Source of the DNA: Apostichopus japonicus
Lineage: Eukaryota; Echinodermata; Holothuroidea; Aspidochirotida; Stichopodidae
DNA length: 64,000 nucleotides
Assembly: GCF_037975245.1 (NCBI RefSeq)
Contig: NC_092569.1
Location: 14,983,501-15,047,500, forward strand
Reading direction: 5' to 3'
Shown: in pieces, positions 1-10,490 of the stretch
Layout: each line of letters starts with the position of its first letter
Position numbering within the stretch: the stretch's first letter is position 1
Program-made: the position numbers and the translations under genes
Notes under the pieces: generated by a model
What the model was told of the DNA's origin: nothing
The model's database searches: none
What the model saw: the letters and a program-made list of their open reading frames with translations, nothing else

Positions 1-112
1 TTTTCAATTAAGTATAAGACAGCTATGAGGCAGAGGCTTTGGTACGTTCTGATTCCCAGGTATGTTAAATAAGACCTCTTCTTTTACATATAAAGTGTAA
101 TGTACAGTGAGA

Positions 113-175
113 CCCCGAGTATTGGAACTGGTCGGGACCGAAGGTAGTTCGGATAATCAAATTTTCATCAGTTAA
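113..175 (+). mobile_element. Possible single end of a Tigger/pogo-like element
   Basis: A CAGTGAGACCCCG start follows a TA dinucleotide, with a TTCGGATAATCAA segment about 35 bases further in. CAG starts beside a TA target and inner TTCGGATAA motifs resemble terminal inverted repeats of Tigger-class elements. No matching opposite end was seen nearby, so this is at best a fragment. The resemblance is from general knowledge of the family and is weak. Confidence 0.22.
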
Positions 176-699
176 CTTGTTTTTGACTATAAGACTCCTA
201 CAGTATGTAATGCGATATTATGCCTTCTAAATGATTGTGTATATTATTTTCCATGTTCATGAATTGATTATTTCACAAATTGTATTCAGAAATAAAAAGT
301 AAAGAAGCATTTGTTTTTCATTTTGGGAGGTTGGGGGGGGGGGGGGGTGGGGGTGTTCAGTAGTCTATATATTAACCGCCTATAGGCCTCTTACAGGAAA
401 CACTAGAGCCAGTGGTTTTATCCTAGCCAAATACCGATTCCCATAACAAGCTGAAATTTCACTGACAACTTAAGAGGTTCTTGTCAAGAAAAGTAAGGGA
501 GAAAGTAGATTCAGCTTTGGCCTAATAAAGCTCTGTCATGTATGAATAATTTACCTTGAGGTAAGCGGCATCACTGGACGCCGAATGATTTAATAATATA
601 TGAAATATAAATACCATATATTAAAGTGATGGCATTTTTATATAAATTTATATTGTATTATTAATATTATTTGAATATATTTTTATGTATATTTATACG

Positions 700-945
700 T
701 CGAGTGTTAGCTCAGTGGTTAACGCCGGTGCCTTTCAATCATTAGGTCCCCGGTTCGAGTCACTCCCAGATTAATGTATGTCGTCCAGTTACAGAGTTGT
801 TGACAGTTAACAATTCATAATCATGGATGTTAAATATGAATGTAAGAGACTGACTTCGGTCAGCTTGCGGCTTTTATAAGCCAATGAGGCTTCTTTGTGA
901 GTTCCTGCTTGCAGGAGGATCTAAAATACATACATACATTGAAGT
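700..945 (+). mobile_element. tRNA-derived SINE (family 1)
   Basis: The head carries an A-box-like TTAGCTCAGTGGTTAACG at about 707-724 and a B-box GGTTCGAGTC at about 752-761, spaced as in an internal RNA polymerase III promoter. An unrelated body follows with a hairpin-like segment near 848-870, and the copy ends in a short tail of ACAT units near 928-940. The tRNA resemblance is only partial, so it is a retroposon rather than a working tRNA gene. It differs in sequence from the other SINE families in this window. Confidence 0.65.
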
Positions 946-2093
946 GCTGTTATCATGAAATAAAACATACTCAAGAGCACTGCACAAAAGAACCAATACT
1001 TGGAATATAAAAAAGTAATAACAACAGCAATAAAAGTAAAAAATGCTATAAGACAGGGTTATAAACCACAATAAAGAACATAAAAATATTAATATACATA
1101 AAAATGCCATCATCCTTGTAGTCATTGCTGACTTTGCAATCCGCGGTCCCCGCGCACAATTTTGGAAGGTCGGTAAAAGCGGTGACTCCATAGTTTTTCC
1201 CTCTCGGAAATATCAAAAATGCATTCATTTTTGAGGGAGTTTTGAAATGCTCATCAGATTATGTAACCATTATCACTTACTCAATTAGACTAAACTATCA
1301 CTTGATAAGAATAATTTAGACTATGGCAGATGTATATTATGCCTGGACATTAAACCTACAGTATATAATTCCATGCATTGCTTATAAAATAACCGTGGTC
1401 GCAGACGACTGGTGATGATTGTGATATGCAAGATAAGGTATATAATTCATTTTTTAATTTTTAATTTCATATTTAACTCATTGGTAATAACGTATATCAT
1501 TGGTTTATAGTGCTCTGTCTTATTCCAAACCTACCGAGTATCAAGGCAGATATATATACCAACGCTGGTTTTGTTTGATATCTAGACATTGGATGTTCTT
1601 TATTTCCTGTTGGCATTCATAATATTTGTCAATATTTGTTTATTCTTGACTCTGTCAAAGTCATGTGTGTGACATAGTGTATAAAGAAGATTATCAAACA
1701 AGCTTGAAACTCAATTATCCTTTTAACACTACAATACAGCTGTCATTGCTGACCACAAATTTGGTTAAAGGGTGTGAAGACACACCACAAAAAGAAATGT
1801 CTAATGCTGGTAATCTGACCTAGTTTCGAATGAGGTGTAACAGAAGTGTTAGACATCACCATCGATCCCAGAAAATACACACACAGCTTGCTACCGTCGG
1901 TAATTAGACACTAGTGTACAGTCAGTACATACAGCTGCGGTCAATACCCACAGCACAGTGTACAAACGATACAGCGATGGACATCTCAGGTCCAGCTTAA
2001 GATAACAAGGTATCACGTTTCATTACTGTCTGCATTTTGTAGCGACAAGAGAAAAACTTCACTTGCAAGCAATGGACAGTTAACTTTTTAAAG

Positions 2094-2211
2094 ATGGCGG
2101 CACACTGTTTGGGGCGAGTCTTCAATGCCTTTAAGACTTCCATCTTTAATACAAACTCAGTGTGGTCTACTAGCTCTAAAGATATAGAGACGATGCTAAC
2201 ACAAAATGTAG
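2094..2211 (+). CDS. Candidate 5' coding exon, product unknown
   Basis: An ATG in good context (AAGATGGCG) opens a 39-codon frame beginning MAAHCLGRVFNAFKTS and ending at a strong donor (GTAG|GTAAAT) at 2211/2212 in phase 1. The next well-supported exon, at 3314, needs an incoming phase of 2, so the two cannot join directly. A 52-base segment at 3121-3172 behind an ACAG acceptor would repair the phase, but its donor (TTTG|GTCCAA) is poor. This exon may belong to the downstream gene with an intermediate exon I cannot fix, or to a different transcript. Confidence 0.3.
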
Positions 2212-3313
2212 GTAAATGTATGCACGGTTGGTTGTACTATAGTTTGCAATCTTTTTGTAATAACAGTTCTGACTATTGTCCATCTTTTGGAGCCATTTTT
2301 TATAGCTGGGCAAGCATTTTCAGCGATAACCCAATTGATCATAGATGATGTCCTTTTAAATATTTTCACTTTTTTTAAGTATCGATATCAATGTATTCAA
2401 TATCTTGGACTAAATTTAAGAGCCATTCTAGCTAGGAGTTTTTGGAGGTTAACAGGACTATGTTACGCTTGTAAATGATGTTCACCTTAGGATGGGTCCC
2501 ATTTAGGGGTTTCTGTACCCCTTCCCTATATGAGAAATTTTTGTTTGGGTGGGTTAACATGGGGCTGTGATGCAACATGGTTTTCTAACATTTTTCATCA
2601 GTTTTAAGCACAGTCTAAGTTTTAAACCACATTTTGTAGCATGCATGTATTATTAAATGTCAGTCATTTAGAAGAAATCCCCTTCACTTTCCTTTTCCCC
2701 ACCCCATCCCCCTCTCCATCCCCCTCCCCATCCCCACTTAACGATTACGATTATTAAAAACATGGGCAATTTTAGTCGTGAACGTCCTTCAAAACACTGC
2801 TGACCGCCAGCCAATCAGTTGTTCTGGCTGAAAGGTACAAGACTTAAAACTGGGAAAAATCTTGAGCAGTCATAATCTTAATTTATACACAGGGACACTG
2901 CAGCCCAACATAATCCCAAGATTTAGTTGTCCATGTCATGACCAGCAAATGACCAGCAAGTTGAGTCGGTTCACGATCGGCTGAGTGTATAGCCGGTTTA
3001 TTTTAGACAAATGAAGAAAGCTAGAATGGCTTGGCTACTACTGTACGTGTGACGTCAGAAACTAATTGCATATAAATATACTTGTCAAAATAGATATTCA
3101 ATTACATATCTCGGCAACAGAACAAGATTCAACAAACCATGAAGACGGAAGTTGGGGCAACAATTTTCTTTGGTCCAACGTTTGACCGGGAACGATTCGA
3201 ATGTTCGGAATCAAGAGTTCGATGTAGAGATTGTAATTGACCCTTTAAAGCCCTTGAGAAAGTGTTGCTTGAATTTTCACTTCTTCTGTTTTACTTTTTC
3301 TTTGTTTTAACAG
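2212..3313 (+). other. Probable intron or 5' flank
   Basis: This is non-coding by inspection, with a C-rich low-complexity tract at about 2685-2735 (CCCCATCCCC-like units). It ends in a plausible acceptor, a pyrimidine-rich run then TTTTAACAG, before 3314. A 52-base candidate exon at 3121-3172 is discussed with the upstream exon. No repeat element was identified. Confidence 0.45.
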
Positions 3314-3498
3314 CTCCGAAAACCATCCAAGTTCGTCGGCTACCACACATCATCCTCATGACAACTCAAGTTCGTCCCAACAAAACCCTCAGCTTGTGAG
3401 AGGGGTATCGAGTGATTTATATAGGACCCTGGATCGCCGGATAGAGATGGAGAGACGGATAAGGACCGAAACCATGTCCACCAGGGTGGATTCTAGAG
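3314..3498 (+). CDS. Exon of an unrecognised + strand gene (first firm exon)
   Basis: The acceptor is TTTTAACAG|C at 3313/3314 and the donor is TAGAG|GTAACG at 3498/3499. After one carried-in base, the open frame gives 61 codons. They begin with a Ser/His/Asn-rich low-complexity stretch (SENHPSSSATTHHPHDNSSS), followed by a charged, helix-prone segment (LDRRIEMERRIRTETM). The exon ends in phase 1, matching the acceptor phase at 6019. The only in-frame ATG is at 3447, so translation starts there or in an upstream exon. The last ~38 bases of the exon are the first copy of a 128-bp tandem repeat. I do not recognise the family. Confidence 0.6.
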
Positions 3499-4240
3499 GT
3501 AACGGGTTACTCTCTGTGGGAGAAATATTCAAATTCAACCATGCATTATCAATAAGTACCCATGGAATGTGGTTGAGATCCGTGTTATAAGGACCGAAAC
3601 CCTGTCCACCAGGGTGGATTCTAGAGGTAACGGGTTACTCTCTGTGGGAGAAATATTCAAATTCAACCATGCATTACCAATAAGTACCCATGGAATGTGG
3701 TCGAGATCCGTGTTATAAGGACCGAAACCATGTCCACCAGGGTAGATTCTAGAGGTAACGGGTTAATCTCTGTGGGAGAAATATTCAAATTCAACCATGC
3801 ATTACCAATAAGTACCCATGGAATATGGTTGAGATCCCTGTTATAAGGACCAAAACCATGTCCACCAGGGTGGATTCTAGAGGTAATGGGTAATACTCTC
3901 TATGGGAGAATTATTCAAATTCAACCATGCATTACCAATAATTACCCATGGAATGTGGTCGAGATCCGTGTTATAAGGACCGAAACCATGTCCACCAGGG
4001 TGGATTCTAGAGGTAACGGGTTACTCTCTGTGGGAGAAATATTCAAATTCAACTATGCATTACCAATAATTACCCATGGAATGTGGTTGAGATCCATGTT
4101 ATAAGGACCGAAACCATGTCCACCAGGGTGGATTCTAGAGGTAATGGGTAATACTCTCTATGGGAGAACTATTCAAATTCAACCATGCATTACCAATAAT
4201 TACCCATGCAATGTGATAGCGGAGATCCGTGTTATTATAC
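3461..4240 (+). repeat. Six-copy 128-bp tandem repeat carrying a splice donor
   Basis: Near-identical units recur with donor-like GGTAAC/GGTAAT sites at 3499, 3627, 3755, 3883, 4013 and 4141, giving spacings of 128, 128, 128, 130 and 128. Each unit contains the exon-end motif ACCAGGGTGGATTCTAGAG, the donor, then an intronic part with AATATTCAAATTCAACCATG and TACCCATGGAATGTGG. The first copy overlaps the coding exon; the last decays after about 4210. The unit is not a multiple of three, and reading past the first donor meets TAA at 3588-3590. Only the first donor therefore gives the full protein. Confidence 0.9.
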
Positions 4241-6018
4241 GGTTCCTCTAAAACAGTTAAAGAAAGAACTTCATGACTGAAGCAAGGGGGGGGGGGGGGG
4301 ACGGGAGAGTGTATCTTCACTCAGGTAGTAAGGATTTTATTAGACATGTAATTCTAGTTTAGGCCTGTTTATGTTTCTTATTTTATATTGTTTTATATTT
4401 TTGTGTAAATTAATTTACTGCATTGCATTTCTGTACCTTTTCATATTTATATTCGAATACTCTGTGACTTTTTTCTGCAAACGTGCCAAGTTCCAGCTTG
4501 GGATTTCATTAATTATGACTTTCTATAATTTAAATTTAAATAAGCTAGATGTACACAGTACCAGTGTTTTTTCTCGGAGGTATCGGATTGAAGGTTAAAT
4601 GTGGGGATGGGACAGAAACTTTGAGAGATATTTATATGGATATATCTGACTGTGAATTTAACCACGACTCAAAAAAACATCCCTACATAATTTAAACCCA
4701 GGGGCACTCTCTTATCACCGAAATTGGATAAAAGTTAACTTTTTATTAACAAAAGGGGCACAAGATTGAAGAAGGTTTTATGTAAAGGTTTTGTCACAAA
4801 TTTGCAAAAATATCGATTATCCCATAGTTTGACATTGTGGCAACAATATGTATAGAAGTTCATTGATTGTGTTTGGGGCCCATCAGTCTAGTTCTTACAA
4901 AAATCATCTCTTTTCCCATCAGTTTAGATCAGTAATTAAAGTCAACCTTAAAAGCAACTCAGTTCAAAGGTTCCATCATTAATTATGATAGATAACTGGA
5001 AAGAAACTCAATAACCATGTTTGTACTTTTAATTCTAATTTTTTGGGGGCTGGGGGGGGGGGTTGAGTTTATTTCAAAAGTGATTTTCCCATAATGAATT
5101 CGAATGCATATGGATTGTTACTGATATTGAATAAATCAAGAAATATTTAAAATTTTCTATATACTGTAGCTAAGATACCCAGCTCTAAAAGAGCGGTTCA
5201 GAGATTTTTCATTATTATAGATAAGTGGAAAGAAATTAAATATTAACCACGTCTGTAAGATTTAATCTTTTGGGGGGGGGGGATTCAGGGGGAAGGAGCT
5301 GATTTTCAAAAGTGATTTTTTATAACCTGTTAATCATCTATGAGTATATACTTTGCTAAACTTTTTTTTAAACTTTTTTCTTTCCCCTGATTATTTGTAT
5401 TGTATTGTAATTTTTTTGTGATAAAACAAATAAATAAACAAACAAACAAATGTGAAATAAGACTTGATGAGATCTGCTCCTTTGAGGTTAAAATGGTGCT
5501 GACATTGATTCCTCAGTACCGTTTATAACTTCTTGTAACTCAAACTAAACATGTTCTTTTTAAACTTTAAAATGCCAACAGAGCACTACTGGATGACATT
5601 CAACAGCTTTTGTTCTTGAACAAGTTTGCAATGCATTCGAAACATGTAATATTTGACAGTTCTCGTGAAAGCCCCATTGAGTATTTGAAAGCCCCATTTG
5701 AAAGCCCCATTTGAGCCTACATTGCCCCATTGAGTTTCTTCTTGCATCTGTGGCACTGACCTAATTGTCTTTGAGTTAGACTTAGTAGTTCAGTCACTTT
5801 ACTTGACTTTACTTATTTTAATTTTAATGAACTTTAATTATATTAATTCAAGCAAATGTGGCTTGATGATGGTGATGATGTAATAGTTAGCTTTGCTCTC
5901 AAGCCTTGTATAAGTAGGAACATCAATGATTATGATAGTTTGCTTTAGCAATATGAAACAAGTTTTGCATATACTGTACCTGTAATACCACTAGTCATTT
6001 CTGGTCTGTGATTTGCAG
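4241..6018 (+). other. Rest of the intron between the first two firm exons
   Basis: The stretch is AT-rich and non-coding, with poly-G tracts near 4286-4299, 5055-5063 and 5272-5282, an AAAC/AAAT-rich microsatellite at about 5425-5450, and a small tandem repeat of AAAGCCCCATTTG at about 5668-5715. The intron ends with TGATTTGCAG|G at 6018/6019. No gene or recognised transposon was seen. Confidence 0.6.
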
Positions 6019-6330
6019 GCATGTTTGGTGAAGACTTTCCCCCGGTGGATATCTCGACACCCCGCAACTGCTTTCGTCCGGGGAGCAGACAGCCTCACTT
6101 CCAGAAAAACGAACACTCGTTTGTCACTACATCGTATCGTTATGGCAACCCCAAAGAATACGGCGCCCCTTTGACCAGTATCTCCGGGAGTAACACTAGC
6201 ACCAACTCTACACTACAGGGTTCTCGTGTGGGAATAACATCGCGGGAAAAACAGACCAGACCTTTGCCCCAGAAAAATGTCCGGATGAGAAATGGTACTA
6301 GTTATTCAGGAGGCATGGAAAGGAATAGAG
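6019..6330 (+). CDS. Central coding exon of the unrecognised + strand gene
   Basis: The acceptor is ATTTGCAG|GC and the donor is ATAGAG|GTAATG. The exon is 312 bases long, entered and left in phase 1, and adds about 104 residues starting GMFGEDFPPVDISTPRNCF. The protein is polar and rich in Ser, Thr, Arg and Asn, with short aromatic motifs (FVTTSYRYGNPKEYGAP) and a basic end (PLPQKNVRMRNG). It has no membrane segment, signal peptide or recognisable catalytic motif. Codon use is more balanced in GC than the flanks, as expected of real coding sequence. I do not recognise the family and assign no function. Confidence 0.75.
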
Positions 6331-7801
6331 GTAATGGTTATTAATTATTTGTTTAATTTAGGGATATTTCATACTTGCATAAATATGCATATTCATTACA
6401 TGCATTTAAATGCACCAAATGCAAAAGTGAATTCTGCATCAAGACATGCATAGCCATGGTTCGATGTTATGAATTACGGTTCCCAGTACATTCTTTTATT
6501 TTCACCATGAATGAACTGAATGATTTGGTATGGAGATCCCTCCATTAGTAAAGCCACCCGATTGCTACATGGCTGCACTGCCCCCTATATACACTGAGTT
6601 TCGATTGGTTCTTCAAAGTTTGTTGGTGCAGTGAACTGTGGAAGGCCAAAAGGTGCAGAAACTTGCTCTAAAAGTCCTGATTAAGTTATCAGTTGAAGTA
6701 ACCGCCATGTTACTGCATATAACAAACAAAAAAGGGGAAGTTAGCATTTCTACCCTCCATCTACTAATTATTGCAATCACCATGCCCCTCCCGGGGCCCC
6801 TCATTGCCCTTTTCAACCTCTTACAATAATACTATACAATATTATTATGAACACAACCGAGCATTCACCCCATTGATGAACTGACCCATTACCTGGGTCA
6901 GTTCATCAGATGCAATATAAATAAAACCCATTGGAAAAAACAATAAAATGTTTGTGGCCTCAAAGGACAAATGGTGTTGAATGTCATTTAGTGGTGCTAC
7001 ATGTTGTTTAAATGTGACATTTAAAGCACAAGGTTGGATTGATTTATTATAATTTATAGAACAATGGATTAAAATTTAATATTTAGACCTGAGCAGAGCC
7101 GATGGCATCGTGTCTGAAGCCTTAAAGGAGCATTCCATAGTCTTAGCATGTTTTAAAGGTGAATATCCTGAAAACTTTCATAGATATAGAAACAATAACC
7201 AGCCCGCAAATTGTTCATTTTGCTTGGACTGTGACATGTCACAAGTAAACCTTTACCTAAGGTCATCCTTAAGTCAAAGTACAGAACCAATCCCCACTTC
7301 CCAATTCACAAACCAGAGAAGAATTTAGAGACCACTTTTAAAACAACACTCAAAAGTATGATAAATGCTTTTCAAAAAAGGGTTTAATTTTTATGAATGT
7401 TTGTTTTAGTCAGAGGGCGTTGTGGTCAAGTGGTTAAGGCAGTGGACTTGTGATCTAAGGATTACAGGTTCGAGCCCTGGCCAGGACATTGCGTTGTGTT
7501 CTTGGGCAAGGCACTTTATCTCCATTGCCTCTCTTCACCCAGGTGTATAAATGGGGACTTGCGAAGTGACTTGTAAATATAGTTGCGTGCGCCGGTTTGT
7601 GGCTGCACCCTATTGGAAGTCCTCCAGGGGACAAGTGGCTGTGGTGCCCCAGGAGAGATTGATTGAATTGTGCACACTTTGGTGTGTAGGTGTGACAAGT
7701 TACCAATGACCAGGGTTAAGTACAGCGCGGCGAGACTTTAATATTATAAGTTGCGCTACATAAGAACTGTTAATTATTATCATTTTTTGCTTTTCTTTCA
7801 G
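6331..7801 (+). other. Last intron of the + strand gene, partly SINE
   Basis: The intron runs from GTAATG to CTTTTCTTTCAG. It holds AT-rich unique DNA, a diverged interspersed-repeat fragment near 7115-7200 (GCCTTAAAGGAGCATTCCA, also met near 8618), and a SINE at 7413-7783. Short open frames at 6613-6829 and 7110-7328 are not supported by splice sites compatible with the flanking exons. Confidence 0.7.
7413..7783 (+). mobile_element. tRNA-headed SINE with conserved-core-like body (family 2)
   Basis: The head has an A-box-like GTGGTCAAGTGGTTAAGGC near 7420-7440 and a B-box GGTTCGAGCCC near 7467-7478. The body carries TTGGGCAAGGCACTTTATCT and CACCCAGGTGTATAAATGGG, close to body sequences that recur across deuterostome SINEs. 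It ends in an AT-rich TAATTATTATCATT tail. The left part is Leu-tRNA-like in layout. The copy sits about 18 bases before the acceptor of the last exon. Identification is from motifs only. Confidence 0.8.
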
Positions 7802-7941
7802 GTTACTTATACGCAGATGCCATGCCGGGAGCTACACACGCATTCCAACAGAGGTTGATAGAGATCGCCAACCTGGAAGGAGAGACGATACGTTACGAAA
7901 GAACGAGAAAGGTGAAAAAGAAAGGGAAGCAGGACAAGTGA
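7802..7941 (+). CDS. Terminal coding exon of the unrecognised + strand gene
   Basis: A strong pyrimidine tract and TTTCAG precede GTTACTTATAC. Taking one base from the previous exon gives Gly, then YLYADAMPGATHAFQQRLIE, a short charged helix-like stretch, and a basic tail ending KVKKKGKQDK before TGA at 7939-7941. Phase 1 joining to 6330 is exact. The three exons total 636 coding bases (211 residues plus stop) counted from 3315. The basic Lys-rich C-terminus could bind a polymer or act as a nuclear signal, but this is not demonstrable here. The antisense open frame across this exon is a shadow. Confidence 0.75.
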
Positions 7942-9639
7942 ATGTTTGAATATCTCGATACATTCAAAATGCCAAAGCCTTCTCGTGGCATTCAAAATGA
8001 AATCTGTGAAGTGAATGCTTACATGTCGGACAGGAATCATTCCATAGCTGGAAGATAAATGTCGGTGTTCCTCTTGCCTAAAATCAGCTTTAAGGTTACG
8101 TGACGTCAGAGAAACAGTATTAGAGCTTTCTTTATAATAATGATGTTTGTATAAATTTAATTGGATGACTTTAGACACATAGTTAAGTTTGATATTTTGG
8201 AGACCATTTATAAACTGCTGCTATCAGTGCAGGATATATTTCAATACCGCTTTTTATTTTTTTGTCAAAATTGCCCTTTAAAACATCTGAGGCTCATCAA
8301 TTAAAGTGGCTGAAGTATTAAGTTTAACACAGACATTGAGGTCAGTTCCTCATATGCAACATGTATTAAACTCAATAGCCAAATATAAGATTTTTCATGA
8401 TTGCAGATGAACATGTTTCAACAAACAGAGCACCAATTTGGCAAAGACAAATGTCGTTGAATGTCTTCTTACTTGTACAAAACATGCTCTGTTACACATA
8501 TGACCATTTTCAAAGTACATGTTTTGTTTGAGTAATTTGAATAATTGATAAAGTAATGGATAAAACAGCAACATTTCACTCTGTACTTAATAAGGACAGA
8601 TGTCGTCATTAATTTGGCCTTAAAGGAGCACTCCAGAGGTTTTAATGTATCTTAAAACTGGAATAGCTATGGAAACAATACAAGTTGAAAAAAGAAAAAA
8701 TTAAGTCACTAAAGTCAAAAAGTAATAAAGTCAAATAAGTTAACAAAAATAAGTCAACATATAAGAATAGCTATGGAAACATGACTAATTAATTTCTTTC
8801 AACAACCTGTTTTACTATCAAAATACTGTATGTGTATATAAAAGTTAGAGGGCCTGAAGTTTCAATCCTAGCAGGACCTTCTTCAAAAGTCAAACTGAAA
8901 TGAAAACAGATAAAGTCCCTCTTCCTGGGTATTAATGTATCCTTAATCTGTTTAAGTTTTGGTCTACCTTGTGAAGAAAATCCTGCTAGGCTCTGTTTCT
9001 TACATATTAATCTACACAGGTTTCAACAGTAGATATATATTGCAGTTTGTATACAGTTTTCTCTCTCTCCACCTCCACCTCTCTCTTTCTTTCTCTCTCT
9101 GCTATTAAAGACTGGAAAATGAAAAACAATAAATAACATTATAAAATAACACTTATGTTAACAGACAATTAGTTGCCAAATTTTAAGATCCTGCACAAAA
9201 TTGTGCAAAATTTTCCATTTGCAGGGTTTCCTACCGACTGGAGGGTTTTTCCCCCATCTGCCCAGCCGCTTCGGTTACATAAGACTATATACTGTCTGTC
9301 GGTTATTTTTACCACACAAAATCTTTAGAGCATTGTTGGCTTAAAAAGAATGTGTTTATTAAATATGATGTGAAATACCAACTGATGGTAACTCTGTATG
9401 TATAGATATGCTGAAACACAACAAAAGCCTCTTGTGATTGGTATGCATGCATGCACTGATTATTCATGAGCATCTATTGCAATCATAACCATGTACTAGT
9501 ACGGAAGCTTAAAAATGCCATCAACATAAGAAAACTTTGCCCCAATATTAAGTCAACAGTTTTCAGTAAATTGTTTAGATAACAAGATAATATCTTATCC
9601 AAAAAACAGGAAAATGTAGGATTGCTCAGTTGCTCAAAC
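7942..9639 (+). other. 3' UTR and intergenic DNA
   Basis: No further coding exon was seen. An ATTAAA at 8365-8370 could be the polyadenylation signal; no canonical AATAAA lies close to the stop. A repeat fragment (TTAAAGGAGCACTCCAGAGG) lies at about 8618-8640. AAGTCA-rich degenerate repeats run over about 8700-8760, and a CT-rich tract over about 9060-9100. Confidence 0.5.
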
Positions 9640-9640
9640 T

Positions 9641-10270
9641 GAGCAATTGAACATTTTTCTGCAAAATATTAATTGACAACTTATCATATCTCGTCAATTC
9701 AACATTTGTCTGCAAATTCTTAATTGTTCACTTCATTCCATCTGAGCAATTGAACAATTTTCTGCAAACTGTTTAATTGACAACTTATCATATCTCGTCG
9801 ATTCAACATTTGTCTGCAAAATTCTTAATTGTTCACTTCATTCCAACTAAGCAATTGAACAATTTTTTGCAAACTGTTTAATTGACAACTTATCATATCT
9901 CGTCGATTCAACATTTGTCTGCAAATGTTTAATTGTTCACTTCATTCCAACTGGGCAATTGAACAATTTTCTGCAAAATATTTAATCGACAACTTATCAT
10001 ATCTCGTCGATTCAACATTTGTCTGCAAAATGCTTAATTGTTCACTTCATTCCAACTGAGCAATTGAACAATTTTCTGCAAAATGTTTAATTGACAACTT
10101 ATCATATCTCGTCAATTCAACATTTGTCTGCCAAATGCTTAATTGTTCACTTCATTCCATCTGAGCAATTGAACAATATTTTGCAAAATATTTAATTGAC
10201 AACTTATCATATCTCGTCAATTCAACATTTGTCTGCAAAATGTTTAATTGTTCACTTCATTCCAACTGGG
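9641..10270 (+). repeat. ~104-bp dimeric minisatellite, about 6 copies
   Basis: The motif GAGCAATTGAACA recurs at about 9641, 9744, 9849, 9953, 10058 and 10163 (spacings 103-105). Each unit is two related halves of about 52 bp. One half has TGCAAAATGTTTAATTGACA followed by TTATCATATCTCGTC; the other has CAACATTTGTCTGCAAAATG followed by TTAATTGTTCACTTCATTCC. The array therefore grew by amplifying a dimer. No coding potential. Confidence 0.9.
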
Positions 10271-10490
10271 GGATCATATTTGGTATGAGGAGAGTTACTG
10301 TTGACAAGAAGGGCTCATACTTGGTAAGAGTGGACCATACTGGGTAATAGGGATCCCATAATGCATAAGAAGGGCCCTAGTTGGTAAGAGAGCATTGCAC
10401 TGGGTCAGAGGGCATTATGCTGGGCAAGGGCCGGGGATCATATTGGGTAAAAAGGACCATGCTTGGTAAGAGAGTATGGGAGGACAGTAT
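10268..10490 (+). repeat. Left arm of a large inverted minisatellite repeat
   Basis: Short GC-richer units such as GGGATCATATTTGGTATGAG, GGACCATACTGGGTAA and CTTGGTAAGAG run in one orientation. Read as the reverse complement, the right end of the array at 12.1-13.1 kb matches this arm almost unit for unit (TAATGCATAAGAAGG, GTTGGTAAGAGAGCA, CACTGGGTCAGAGGG). It abuts the 104-bp array directly on its left. Confidence 0.8.

Larger units (their letters stand above)
1..2093. other. Intergenic DNA upstream of the + strand gene
   Basis: No credible coding region is seen. The stretch holds a possible DNA-transposon end near 113-175, a poly-G tract at about 335-347, and a tRNA-derived SINE at about 700-940. 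The rest is AT-rich unique-looking sequence. The open frames here are short, lack splice or codon support, and read through the SINE. No clear TATA box was found just before the ATG at 2094. Confidence 0.6.

Noticed and set aside
7807-8178. 123-codon - strand frame over the last exon of the + strand gene
   Set aside because: It is the antisense shadow of a better-supported exon and its 3' flank.
9641-10270. CRISPR-like array
   Set aside because: The ~104-bp units repeat over their whole length with no unique spacers, and the genome is animal.
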